64,000 nt of DNA from Phreatobacter oligotrophus (lineage in GTDB: Bacteria; Pseudomonadota; Alphaproteobacteria; Rhizobiales; Phreatobacteraceae). The position numbers and the translations under genes were made by a program. This document shows, in pieces, positions 34,881 to 43,315 of this stretch; within the stretch, counting starts at the first letter, position 1; the number at the start of each line of letters is the position of its first letter. The notes below the pieces were generated by a model. That model ran no database searches. It had not been told where the DNA came from and was given only the letters and a program-made list of their open reading frames with translations. The stretch spans positions 124,001 to 188,000 of the forward strand of contig NZ_PZZL01000008.1 in the NCBI RefSeq assembly GCF_003046185.1, read 5' to 3'.

Positions 34881-35990
34881 TCAGCGCGTCCGGTAGAGGC
34901 TGAACCAGTTCGGCGGCGTCAGGCCCCGGCAGGTCGGCATGACGTCGAAACGAACCGGCCGGAAGCGCTCTCCGTCCCACTGCCATTCGGCGACCTCGCC
35001 GCAATCGCCGATGCCGCGGCCCTTGGCGAAATGGGCGACGCGACCCGTGGCGGCGTCGACGTCCGAAGTGGTCAGGATCGCGTCGTCATAGGGTTCGGGC
35101 CGCGCATCGGGCGACGGCTTCCGCGGCCGCGGGAAGGATGCGGGGCGAACCTGTGGCACCGCGCCCTCCCTGACGAGGAAATGGATCTCGCTGGACTGGT
35201 ACGCGCCGCTCCAGCAGCGCACGGCCACGAGCAGAAGCCTTTCGGCGAGGCGGTGCGCGGCAATGGCGGGGTTGTCCTCGTCGTCGCAGGTGTCGGTGGG
35301 AAGGGCGCGGAAGGCCGCCAGGACCGGCGCGCGCACCGCTTCCAGCCGGCGCGCGACATCCCCCTGGTCCGGCAAGCGGCGTTCGGCCGGCGCCCGGGGC
35401 GGTTCGGTCGGCAGCGGCGGCCTCGCCCGGCCATCGCCCGGCCGGGCGAGAGCATCGCGCGATCCGATGCGACCCTGCTGCTCGTCCATCCAAAGCAGGG
35501 CCGCCATGGCGCCGTCGAGCGAGATCGGATCGGGCGGTTCTTGCTGGTTGCCGGCCGGATGAACCGTGACACGGAGGCTCTGGCCGCGCCGGATGTCGGC
35601 GATAAGGCGTTCGGCGAGGGCGCGGTCGGTGACGGTGATGGTCTCCTCGTCCTGGCTGGCGGCTTGCCCCACGACGATGTCCGTGGCGGCGCCGCCATCG
35701 ACGCTGGCCGAGAGGCGCAGCCCGGTCGTGCCACCGGTGTCCCGGTCGAGGACGATGCTGATCACGGGCTGGGCATCGGCGGCCCCTCCGCGGTCGATGC
35801 GCAGGGCGACGCCGATCATGGTGTCCTGCTTCGGCATGCCGAAGGCGCGGCAGGTGCGGGTGTTGTCGCAGGCGACGATCCAGTCACGGAAGGTGCGGAT
35901 CTCGCCGCGCCCGTCGGCCCGGGCGATGCTGCTGGCTGCAAGGACCGTCGCGGCGGCGATCAGGCTGGCTTGTGTCAGGCGGGCGATCAT
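34881..35990 (-). CDS. DUF1176 domain-containing periplasmic protein
   Basis: 369 aa with a signal peptide (ASLIAAATVLAASSIARA). TFRDWIVACDNTRTCRAFGMP is the DUF1176 hallmark (Cys pair close to the N-terminus), and GDCGEVAEWQWDGERFRPVRFDVMPTCRG the characteristic C-terminal part. A Pro/Arg-rich linker around residues 180-215 joins two halves. Function of the family unknown. Convergent with the Anbu gene, 6 bases apart. Confidence 0.85.
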   Translation of the reverse strand: MIARLTQASLIAAATVLAASSIARADGRGEIRTFRDWIVACDNTRTCRAFGMPKQDTMIGVALRIDRGGAADAQPVISIVLDRDTGGTTGLRLSASVDGGAATDIVVGQAASQDEETITVTDRALAERLIADIRRGQSLRVTVHPAGNQQEPPDPISLDGAMAALLWMDEQQGRIGSRDALARPGDGRARPPLPTEPPRAPAERRLPDQGDVARRLEAVRAPVLAAFRALPTDTCDDEDNPAIAAHRLAERLLLVAVRCWSGAYQSSEIHFLVREGAVPQVRPASFPRPRKPSPDARPEPYDDAILTTSDVDAATGRVAHFAKGRGIGDCGEVAEWQWDGERFRPVRFDVMPTCRGLTPPNWFSLYRTR

Positions 35991-36059
35991 GGCGGCCTTC
36001 CCCAGAGTGTCATCCGCCTTGTCGCCTATCCCGGTTTCAGCCCGGTGCCGTCTGCAGGC

Positions 36060-38297
36060 CTACTCCGTGACCGTCACCCGCGCCGCCAGGGTGGCGTTGG
36101 AATCGCCGCCGACGAAGATGTCGTACTCGCCGGGCTCCACCACATAGCGGCCGGCATCGTCGTGGTAGCCCAGCGCCTGGACCGGAATCCGGAAGGTCAC
36201 CGTCTGGCTCGCCCCCGCCGCGACCGCGACCTTCTCGAAATGTTTCAGCTGGCGCACCGGCCGCGACCGCTGGCCGACGCGCTGGCGCACATAGACCTGC
36301 ACGACCTCCTGGCCGGCCGGCCCCGCCGCGTTGGTGAGGCGCACCGAGCCTGCCACCGTCCCCGAGCGGGGCACGGTGGGCGAGGACAGAGTCAGCTGGT
36401 CGAAGGTGAAGCGGGAGAAGGAGAGACCGAAGCCGAAGGGAAAGAGGGGCTCCATGCTCTCGTCGAGATAGCCGGTCTCGTAGCGGAAGTTTTTGACGCG
36501 CGGACGGCCGGTCGGCAGGCGGTCGTAGTAAATCGGCACCTGGCCCGTGGCGCGCGGGAAGGTCATCGGCAGCTTGCCGGAGGGGTTGGTGCGGCCGGTG
36601 AGGACCTCGGCGATGGCCGTGCGGCCCTCGGTGCCGAGGTGGAAGGCCTGGATGACCGCGGCCACCCGGTCGATGAAGCGCGTCAGCACGAAGGGCCGCG
36701 AGGTGTGCATGATCACCACCACCGGCTTGCCGGTGGCGATGACGGCATCGAGCAGCGCCTGCTGGTGGGCCGGCAGGTCGAGATGGGCGCGCGAGGTGCC
36801 CTCGCCATATTGCTCGCAATCCTCGCCGAGCATCACCACCGCAACGTCGGCGGCGCGGGCCGTTGCGACGGCGCCGGCCGTGTCACCGGCCGCGAGGCTG
36901 CAATGGGTGGCGAAGCCGGCGGCAGCGCTGACGCCGACGCCGGATCCCAGCAAGGTCTGCAGCTGGTCGGTGAGGCGCGGCGAGATCACCCGCGGCAGCC
37001 CGGCATTCTCGGTGTACTGCCAGTCTTCCTGATGGGTGGCGAGGCTGCCGATCACCGCCACCGACCGCACCGCGGGCTTCAGCGGCAGGATGGCGTTGTC
37101 GTTCTTCAAGAGGATCACGGCCTCGCGGGCGATCTCGAGGGAGGCCTCGCGCGCCTCCGCCGTGCCGAGGTCGCGCTGGGCGAGGGCGGGGTCGTAGGGC
37201 GCCTCCTCGAAGAGACCCATGTGCAGCTTGACCCGCAGGACCCGGCGCACCGACTCGTTGACCGCCGCCTCGCTGATGGCGCCCGAGCGCACGAGCTGGG
37301 CGAGATGGGCGTCGTAGAGGCCCGCCATCATGTCCATGTCGATGCCGGCGCCGAAGGCTCGCCGGACGGCGTCCGGTCCATCTGCCGCCTGGCCATGGGC
37401 GATGAGCTCCTTCACCGATTCGAAATCGGAGACGACGAAGCCGCGGAAGCCGAGCTGTCCCTTCAACACCTCGGCCACCAGGTGGCGGTCCGCCGTGGAA
37501 GCGATGCCGTTCATCGCGCTGAGCGAGGTCATGACGGTGAAGGCGCCGGCGGCCAGCGAGGCCTGGAACGGCGGCATGTGGTAGTCCCAGAGCTTGGAGA
37601 CCGGGATCCACACGCTGTTGTAGTCGCGGCCGCCCTCGGCCTCGCCATAGCCGATGTAATGTTTCGCCGAGGTGGCAAGGCCACCCCGGTGGTAGCCGAC
37701 CGTGCGTGCGGCGGCGAGGATCGAGGCGAGGTGCACGTCCTCGCCGGCCCCCTCCATGACGCGGCCCCAGCGGGCGTCGCGCGTCATGTCGATCATCGGC
37801 GCGAAGGTCCAGTTGATGCCGACGGCGCGCGCCTCGCGCGCCGACCAGTAGGAGGCAAGCTCGACGAGGCGCGGATTGAAGGTCGCCGCCTGGCCCAGCG
37901 GCTGCGGCATGTAGGTGGCGAAGCCGTTGATGGCGTCGAGGGCGATGATGGCGGGGATGCGCAGGCGCGAGCGCGCCGCCCGGAGCTGGATCGCCCGGAT
38001 CTCGCTGGGCGTGACGAAATTCATCACCGCGCCGGTGCGGCCTTCCTCGACCCATTCCATGCGGAACTCGTCGCCGCGGCCCCAGAGGTTCAGCTGGCCG
38101 ACCTTTTCCTCCAGCGTCATCTGGGCGAGCAGCGCGTCGATGCGCCGTTCGATGGCGGCGGCCTCCTCGCCGGTCTTCCAGGCACGGGGGACGGGCGGCG
38201 ATCCCGCCGGCACGGGCGGGGCGGGCGTCTGGGCCAGGGCCGGGAGCGAGCCGAGGAGCAGGGCGGCGGCAAGGAGCCAACGGGGGGATGCGGGCAT
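36060..38297 (-). CDS. Glycoside hydrolase family 3 beta-glucosidase (BglX-like)
   Basis: 745 aa with a signal peptide ending at ALAQ, so periplasmic or secreted. GH3 domains in order: N-terminal TIM barrel (LNLWGRGDEFRMEW, KHYIGYGEAEGGRDYN with the KH motif), nucleophile Asp in RGFVVSDFESV, the alpha/beta sandwich domain (SVAVIGSLATHQEDW, GKPVVVIMHTSRPF) and a fibronectin-III-like C-terminus ending in VTE. Hydrolyses beta-glucosides or related oligosaccharides. A TTG at 38309 is an alternative start, but ATG 38297 begins the signal peptide. Confidence 0.93.
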   Translation of the reverse strand: MPASPRWLLAAALLLGSLPALAQTPAPPVPAGSPPVPRAWKTGEEAAAIERRIDALLAQMTLEEKVGQLNLWGRGDEFRMEWVEEGRTGAVMNFVTPSEIRAIQLRAARSRLRIPAIIALDAINGFATYMPQPLGQAATFNPRLVELASYWSAREARAVGINWTFAPMIDMTRDARWGRVMEGAGEDVHLASILAAARTVGYHRGGLATSAKHYIGYGEAEGGRDYNSVWIPVSKLWDYHMPPFQASLAAGAFTVMTSLSAMNGIASTADRHLVAEVLKGQLGFRGFVVSDFESVKELIAHGQAADGPDAVRRAFGAGIDMDMMAGLYDAHLAQLVRSGAISEAAVNESVRRVLRVKLHMGLFEEAPYDPALAQRDLGTAEAREASLEIAREAVILLKNDNAILPLKPAVRSVAVIGSLATHQEDWQYTENAGLPRVISPRLTDQLQTLLGSGVGVSAAAGFATHCSLAAGDTAGAVATARAADVAVVMLGEDCEQYGEGTSRAHLDLPAHQQALLDAVIATGKPVVVIMHTSRPFVLTRFIDRVAAVIQAFHLGTEGRTAIAEVLTGRTNPSGKLPMTFPRATGQVPIYYDRLPTGRPRVKNFRYETGYLDESMEPLFPFGFGLSFSRFTFDQLTLSSPTVPRSGTVAGSVRLTNAAGPAGQEVVQVYVRQRVGQRSRPVRQLKHFEKVAVAAGASQTVTFRIPVQALGYHDDAGRYVVEPGEYDIFVGGDSNATLAARVTVTE

Positions 38298-38462
38298 CGG
38301 GTCGTACAAACTCCCGGGAATGGTGGCCGCTTCCTAGCCGCTGGCGGCCACCTTCCGCAACGGCGTTGGGTTTGGCCCACGGCGCGACGCACCGCCGCGT
38401 GGCCGGGCAGGTCTCTCGCCCCGGGCCTTTCCTCGCCGGGCAGGCTGTGGCTAGAAGGGGCC

Positions 38463-39245
38463 ATGCCCAGCCTTCCGTCCCGCCTTCCAATGCAGACCTT
38501 CGACGCGAACGGCGTCGAGATCGCCTATTTCGACACCGGCGCGGGCGAGCCCGTGCTCTGCATCCACGGCTTCGCATCGACCGCCCATATCAACTGGACC
38601 TATCCGGGCTGGGTGGAAACGCTCACCAAGGCCGGCCGGCGCGTCATCGCGCTCGACAATCGCGGCCATGGCGCGTCGCAGAAGCTCTATGATCCTGCCG
38701 CCTATCACACGACGCTGATGGCGGAGGATGCCCGCGCGCTGCTCGATCATCTCGGCATCGCGCGGACGGTGGTGCTCGGCTATTCGATGGGCTCGCGCAT
38801 TACCGCCTTCCTGGCACAGCGACATCCGGACCGCGTCTCTGCCGCGATCATGGGCGGCCTCGGCATCAAGCTGATCGACGGCGTCGGTCTGCCGGAGACC
38901 ATCGCGGAGGCGCTGGAGGCGCCGACGCTGGAGGAGGTCACCGACCCGCAGGGTCGGATGTTCCGCGCCTTCGCCATGCAGACCCAGTCCGACCGCAAGG
39001 CTCTCGCCGCCTGCATCCGCGGCTCGCGCAACCTGATGACGGCGGACGAGGCGGCATCGATCCGCTGCCCGGTGCTGATCGCGGTGGGCACCAAGGACGC
39101 CATCGCCGGCCCGCCGGAGCCGCTGGCCGCGATCATCCCAAAGGGGGAGGCGCTTTCCATCCCGGACCGCGATCATATGCCGGCCGTCGGCGACAAGGTC
39201 TTCAAGGCCGGCGCGCTGGACTTCCTCACCCGCATCGGCGTCTGA
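38463..39245 (+). CDS. Alpha/beta hydrolase (1)
   Basis: 260 aa. Fold markers: VLCIHGFASTAHINW (oxyanion HG), LDNRGHGASQKLYDP, nucleophile elbow GYSMGS, acid region in VGTKDAIAGPPEP and His in DRDHMPAVG. General esterase/lactonase-type hydrolase; substrate unknown. Start at ATG 38463 or ATG 38490. The same frame remains open for 3.4 kb upstream opposite the GH3 gene, which is an antisense artefact. Probably an operon with the next hydrolase gene 26 bases downstream. Confidence 0.88.
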   Translation: MPSLPSRLPMQTFDANGVEIAYFDTGAGEPVLCIHGFASTAHINWTYPGWVETLTKAGRRVIALDNRGHGASQKLYDPAAYHTTLMAEDARALLDHLGIARTVVLGYSMGSRITAFLAQRHPDRVSAAIMGGLGIKLIDGVGLPETIAEALEAPTLEEVTDPQGRMFRAFAMQTQSDRKALAACIRGSRNLMTADEAASIRCPVLIAVGTKDAIAGPPEPLAAIIPKGEALSIPDRDHMPAVGDKVFKAGALDFLTRIGV

Positions 39246-39271
39246 GCCGCTCGCGCCACCCGGATTGCCGC

Positions 39272-40126
39272 ATGTCCCTGCAGCCCCGCCAAGCGACCTT
39301 CCTCGGCCATGCCGGGAACCGCCTCGCGGCCGATCTCTACGGCCAGGGCCCGCAGGTGGCATTGCTGCTCCATGGTGGCGGCCAGACCCGCCATGCCTGG
39401 CGGGCAACGGCCCGGCGGCTCGCCGAACGCGGCTTCACCGCCGTCTGCGTCGACCAGCGCGGCCATGGCGACAGCGAATGGGTCGCGGGCGGCCATTACA
39501 GCTTCGCCGATTTCGGCCGTGACGCCGTGGCGCTCGGCCGCCAGGTCGAGGAGCGCTTCGGCGCCAAGGCTGCCGCCATCGGCGCCTCGCTCGGCGGCAT
39601 CGCCTCGCTCCATGCGCTGGGGCATGAGCCCTGCTTTTCCTCGCTCATCCTCGTCGACATCGTGCCGCGGATGGAGGAGCAGGGGGTGCGGCATGTGCAG
39701 GGCTTCATGCGCGCCCACGCGGCAACCGGCTTTGCCACGATCGAGGAGGCGGCGGAATCGGTCGCGGCCTACCTGCCGCATCGGCGGCGGCCTCCCTCGG
39801 TCGAGGGCCTGAAGAAGAACCTCCGGCTGAAGCCGGACGGGCGGTGGTACTGGCACTGGGACCCGGCCTTCCTCGATGGCGGCCGACCGGTCGACGGCGA
39901 GCGCGCCACCATCGTCCAGCGGCTCGAGGACGATGCCCGCCGCCTGACCGTGCCGACCCTTCTGGTGCGCGGCGCCTCCTCCGACATCGTCTCGCCGGAG
40001 AGCGTCGAGGCCTTCCTTGCCCTCGTGCCCCATGCCCGTTTCGTCGATGTCGGGGGGGCTGGCCACATGGTCGCCGGCGACAAGAACGACGTCTTTGCCG
40101 AGGCGATCCTCGACTTCCTCAGCTGA
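39272..40126 (+). CDS. Alpha/beta hydrolase (2)
   Basis: 284 aa. ALLLHGGGQTRHAWRATARRL, CVDQRGHGDSEW, nucleophile elbow GASLGGIAS, TLLVRGASSDIVSPE with the acid and GAGHMVAGDKND with the His. The GGGQTRHAW loop is typical of a peroxidase-like/epoxide-hydrolase-like branch of the family. Distinct from the upstream hydrolase rather than a recent duplicate. Substrate unknown. Confidence 0.88.
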   Translation: MSLQPRQATFLGHAGNRLAADLYGQGPQVALLLHGGGQTRHAWRATARRLAERGFTAVCVDQRGHGDSEWVAGGHYSFADFGRDAVALGRQVEERFGAKAAAIGASLGGIASLHALGHEPCFSSLILVDIVPRMEEQGVRHVQGFMRAHAATGFATIEEAAESVAAYLPHRRRPPSVEGLKKNLRLKPDGRWYWHWDPAFLDGGRPVDGERATIVQRLEDDARRLTVPTLLVRGASSDIVSPESVEAFLALVPHARFVDVGGAGHMVAGDKNDVFAEAILDFLS

Positions 40127-40144
40127 GGCCGGGCTTCCCGTTCT

Positions 40145-40248
40145 GATTCAACTGCATCCGGAAATGCGAGTCGCATCAGGGGCCTGCGCCCTGCGGCTCA
40201 AGCTGCGATTCTGATTCAGGGCGGCTCTTCATCCTCTGATTCAGATTC
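40145..40248. promoter_or_regulatory. Cluster of six GANTC (CcrM) sites with three TCTGATTCA repeats
   Basis: GANTC occurs at 40145, 40168, 40207, 40213, 40238 and 40244, six sites in 104 bases. The 9-mer TCTGATTCA is repeated exactly at 40142, 40210 and 40235. The cluster lies in the 262-base gap before the secreted-protein gene at 40389. GANTC is the target of the cell-cycle methylase CcrM in alphaproteobacteria. Confidence 0.6.
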
Positions 40249-40388
40249 GGCCGGGCGGCCCAAGTCGGTGGCCCGGCGCGCGCGGAACCTGACGCGCCGC
40301 GGAAGCACTGGAAACAATTCGACCGCCGCGGCGGAACGGGCAGGCAGTCTGGGCGGGGTATCCAACGACCATTCCAAGGAGACGCCCC

Positions 40389-41207
40389 ATGGTCCGCACC
40401 GCCCGCATCGCCGCCGCCCTCGTCCTCTCCACCGGTGTCCTCGGCGGCGTCGCCGCGCAGGCCCAGCAGGGCATGCCGGGCGTGCCGCCCTCCGTGCAGC
40501 AGGAGATCGATCGCGCCCTGTCGCGGGTTCCCGAGGCGCACCGTCCCGCCATGCCGGGTCGCCCGGCCGCTGGCCAGCCGCAGGCCGGCACGCCGGATGT
40601 CGACAGCTTCATCCGCTCGGCCGGCGCCAATGCCTCGCGGCGGGTGTCGGTCGGCTTCGAGAACAAGACGCCCTACAAGGCGCTGGTCATCCAGTTCGCC
40701 CCGGTGGGGTCGGGCGCCTGGGGCGAGAACCGCCTGCGGCGCGAGACGCTCAATCCCCGCGCCATCATGTCGTGGCCGCTGAACACCACCGAGTGCCGCT
40801 ACGACGTGCGCATCACCTTCGCCCTCGGCAACGAGTTCGTGCGCCTCGACCATGACTTCTGCGCCCAGGACAAGATCGAGGTCACCAGCCCCGAGCCGAC
40901 CGTGGCGCCCCTGCCGGCGCGCCCCGGCGTCGCGCTCTTCCGGGTCGTCAATCGCTCGAACGAGAAGATCGCCGTGCTGCGCGTGACGCCGGTCGGGGCC
41001 GCGCGCCCCCAGCCGGACCTGCTCGGCATCTGGATGATGGAGCATGGCGACACCTATACCGGCCGTGTCGCCCGCGGCGGCAACTGCCTGTACGACGTGC
41101 GTGTCGGCTTCGATCCCGAGGATACGCAGGGCGTGACCCTGGCGCGCCAGAACCTCTGCGAGACGCCCGAGCTCGTGGTGCCGGCCCGCCGCGCCACGGG
41201 CGGCTGA
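40389..41207 (+). CDS. Secreted protein with two copies of a Cys-pair domain
   Basis: 272 aa with a signal peptide (AALVLSTGVLGGVAAQA) and a Pro-rich linker to residue ~75. Two similar ~75-residue units follow: FENKTPYKALVIQFAPVG..LNTTECRYDVRITFALGN..HDFC and VVNRSNEKIAVLRVTPVG..RGGNCLYDVRVGFDPED..QNLC, each with a Cys before YDVR and a Cys at the end. Family of unknown function. AAGGAG at 40376-40381 supports the ATG. Confidence 0.75.
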   Translation: MVRTARIAAALVLSTGVLGGVAAQAQQGMPGVPPSVQQEIDRALSRVPEAHRPAMPGRPAAGQPQAGTPDVDSFIRSAGANASRRVSVGFENKTPYKALVIQFAPVGSGAWGENRLRRETLNPRAIMSWPLNTTECRYDVRITFALGNEFVRLDHDFCAQDKIEVTSPEPTVAPLPARPGVALFRVVNRSNEKIAVLRVTPVGAARPQPDLLGIWMMEHGDTYTGRVARGGNCLYDVRVGFDPEDTQGVTLARQNLCETPELVVPARRATGG

Positions 41208-41303
41208 GCCGGCGCGCCCTCCACAGCGCGGACGTCCCGCCGCTTTGACTTCGGCCCCCGACGCATGGCACACGGCCCCATCAGCCCGAATGGAGTTCAC
41301 GCC

Positions 41304-41519
41304 GTGGACCGTAGCGAGATCACGAAGCTTCAGGACTATCTGCGCCGCAAGTTCGGCAACCAGTCCATCAAGCTGCAGCCGAACATGCGCCGCAAGGAGA
41401 TGGTCGAGGTCATGATCGGCGACGAGCAGGTCGGCACGCTCTACAAGGACGTGGATGACGGCGAGACGTCCTACACCGTCACCATCTCGATCCTCGACAT
41501 CGACCTCGAGGAGGAGTGA
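41304..41519 (+). CDS. DUF3126 family protein
   Basis: 71 aa. DRSEITKLQDYLRRKFGN..EVMIGDEQVGTLYKDVDDGETSYTVTISILDIDLEEE is the full DUF3126 pattern, a small acidic alphaproteobacterial protein of unknown role. The start is GTG at 41304 with GGAG at 41292-41295; the upstream in-frame ATG at 41265 adds residues not seen in the family. Confidence 0.88.
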   Translation: MDRSEITKLQDYLRRKFGNQSIKLQPNMRRKEMVEVMIGDEQVGTLYKDVDDGETSYTVTISILDIDLEEE

Positions 41520-41532
41520 GGCGACCGGGCGG

Positions 41533-41547
41533 TTAACCCTTCCTTAA
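41533..41547 (+). promoter_or_regulatory. CtrA full binding site (TTAA-N7-TTAA)
   Basis: TTAA at 41533-41536 and 41544-41547 with exactly 7 bases between them, the canonical full site for the cell-cycle regulator CtrA. A further TTAAC follows at 41565. It lies about 100 bases before the membrane-protein gene at 41641. Confidence 0.5.
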
Positions 41548-41640
41548 GGATTTGCCGCCCGCCTCTTAACAGAACCCTAATGACGCGATACCGATTGGGA
41601 CGAGGGCGGTTGGCCCTCGCGTCAGGTCGGGTTCCGCGTC

Positions 41641-41961
41641 ATGTCCCAGGGCAGCCTGCAGCTTTTTCATTCGCTCGCGCTCGGTTTCGCGATCTCGGGC
41701 CTTCTCGTCAGCGTCTACCGGGCGCTGGCCGACAAGCCCGCGAGTTTCCGGCTCCTGCAGGGCGGCGGTGTCGCCGCGGTGCTGGCGGTGCCCTTCCTCG
41801 CCTTCGCCGCTCCGGTCATCATCGTCCGCAACACGATCCGCGGCCGCCGGATCGAGAACCGCCGGTTCGAGTTCGTCTTCCTCGCGACGTTCATCGCGCT
41901 GGTCTGGAGCCTGATGTCGGGCCGAGTCCTGACCATGGTCCTGCGCGGCCTCGGCTTCTGA
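41641..41961 (+). CDS. Small conserved membrane protein
   Basis: 106 aa with three hydrophobic segments (residues ~8-27, ~43-62 and ~78-92), separated by VYRALADKPASFRLLQGG and RNTIRGRRIENRRFEF, a basic loop that suggests the cytoplasmic face. The pattern is of a small membrane family found in Hyphomicrobiales; no function is known. A CtrA-type site upstream suggests cell-cycle control. Confidence 0.7.
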   Translation: MSQGSLQLFHSLALGFAISGLLVSVYRALADKPASFRLLQGGGVAAVLAVPFLAFAAPVIIVRNTIRGRRIENRRFEFVFLATFIALVWSLMSGRVLTMVLRGLGF

Positions 41962-42049
41962 CGGCGCGACTGCCCGTCCTTCGCCCCCCTTCTCAATCCC
42001 CGGCACCGCGTGCCATAGCTCCGGTCAACGACAACGACCGGAGGATGCC

Positions 42050-42580
42050 ATGCCGCTCTATGCCTTGGACGGGATCGAACCCAGCCTCCCGGTGGATGGC
42101 CGCTTCTTCGTCGCCCCCGACGCCCATGTCATCGGCAAGGTGCGGATCGCCGCCGATGTCGGCATCTGGTTCGGCGCGGTGATCCGCGGCGACAACGAGC
42201 TGATCGATATCGGCGAGGGCACCAACATCCAGGAAATGTGCATGCTGCACACCGATCCCGGTGCGCCCATGACGATCGGGGCGGGCTGCACCATCGGCCA
42301 CAAGGTGATCCTGCACGGCTGCACCATCGGCACCAACACGCTGATCGGCATGGGCTCGACCATCCTCAACCACGCCAGGATCGGCAATAACTGTCTCGTC
42401 GGCGCCAATTCGCTGGTGACCGAGGGCAAGGAGTTTCCCGATAATTCGCTGATCGTCGGATCACCCGCCCGCGCCGTGCGCACGCTCGACGACCAGGCCA
42501 TCGCGCGCCTGAAGCTCTCGGCGGCGAGCTATGTGAAGAACGCCCAGCGCTTCAAGGCCGGCCTGAAGCCGATCGGCTGA
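42050..42580 (+). CDS. Gamma-carbonic anhydrase family protein
   Basis: 176 aa, left-handed beta-helix with hexapeptide repeats (IGKVRIAADVGIWFGAVIRGD, IGAGCTIGHKVILHGCTIGTNTLIGMG). The three zinc-ligand histidines are H67, H84 and H89. This is the YrdA/CaiE-like branch, whose members often have weak or no CO2 hydration activity. GGAGG lies before the ATG. Cytoplasmic trimer expected. Confidence 0.9.
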   Translation: MPLYALDGIEPSLPVDGRFFVAPDAHVIGKVRIAADVGIWFGAVIRGDNELIDIGEGTNIQEMCMLHTDPGAPMTIGAGCTIGHKVILHGCTIGTNTLIGMGSTILNHARIGNNCLVGANSLVTEGKEFPDNSLIVGSPARAVRTLDDQAIARLKLSAASYVKNAQRFKAGLKPIG

Positions 42581-42588
42581 GCCGCGCC

Positions 42589-43191
42589 ATGGCTGGCCAG
42601 ATCGACTTCTTCTACGAGTTCGCCTCGACCTATTCCTATCCCGCCGCGATGCGGATCGGGGCGGTGGCGGCGCGCGCCGGCGTCACCGTGCGCTGGCGGC
42701 CCTTCCTGCTCGGGCCGATCTTCGCGTCAGCGGGCTGGACGACTTCGCCCTTCAACCTGATGCCGGCCAAGGGCCGCAACATGTGGCGCGACCTTGAGCG
42801 CATCACCGAAGGCCTCGGCCTGCCGTTCCGAAAGCCCGATCCCTTCCCGCAGAACAGCCTCACCGCTGCCCGCATCGCCACGGCGCTGGCCGACGACGGC
42901 AAGCGCGCCGCCTTTTCGCGGGCGCTCTACGCCCTGGAATTCGGCGAGGGCCTGTCGATCAGTGATCCGGAGGTCCTCGGCCGGGCGCTGGAGACCGCGG
43001 GGATCCCCGCCGCGCCGGCCATCGCCATGGCGGGCGGCGAACAGGTGAAGCTGGCGCTGCGGGCGACGACGGAAGAGGCCATGGCCAAGGATATCTTCGG
43101 CGCGCCGAGCTTCATCACGCGGGATGGCGAGCTGTTCTGGGGCAATGACCGCCTCGAGCAGGCCATCGAGTGGGCCGCGCGCAACGGCTGA
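42589..43191 (+). CDS. 2-hydroxychromene-2-carboxylate isomerase family protein
   Basis: 200 aa, DsbA-like thioredoxin fold of the kappa-GST/HCCA isomerase group: IDFFYEFASTYSYPAAMR with the catalytic Ser-type start, RWRPFLLGPIFASAGW, PFPQNSLTAARIA, and IFGAPSFITRDGELFWGNDRLEQA at the C-terminus. Glutathione-dependent isomerase of aromatic degradation; the actual substrate cannot be read from the sequence. Starts 8 bases after the carbonic anhydrase gene. Confidence 0.88.
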   Translation: MAGQIDFFYEFASTYSYPAAMRIGAVAARAGVTVRWRPFLLGPIFASAGWTTSPFNLMPAKGRNMWRDLERITEGLGLPFRKPDPFPQNSLTAARIATALADDGKRAAFSRALYALEFGEGLSISDPEVLGRALETAGIPAAPAIAMAGGEQVKLALRATTEEAMAKDIFGAPSFITRDGELFWGNDRLEQAIEWAARNG

Positions 43192-43207
43192 TCGCCTGTC
43201 ATCCCTC

Positions 43208-43250
43208 AAAAAAGGTGACGGCCGGCCCTCGTTCTGAGGTGCCGGCCGTC
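43208..43250 (-). terminator. Intrinsic terminator of the BTLCP gene
   Basis: Ten-base arms 43217-43226 and 43241-43250, extended by inner CCTC/GAGG pairing; on the minus strand followed shortly by TTTTTT (plus A-run 43208-43213). It lies 66 bases past the stop at 43316 and may also serve the plus-strand isomerase gene. Confidence 0.75.
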
Positions 43251-43315
43251 TGTTCGCGAACCCGGTCTTGGGGACGGGGAGGGGTGGGACGTGACCGAGG
43301 ACGCGAAACTGGTGT

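Noticed and set aside
35031-39245. 1404-codon open frame on the plus strand opposite the DUF1176 and GH3 genes
   Set aside because: Only its last ~260 codons (alpha/beta hydrolase) have protein character; the rest is the antisense of well-recognised genes in GC-rich DNA.
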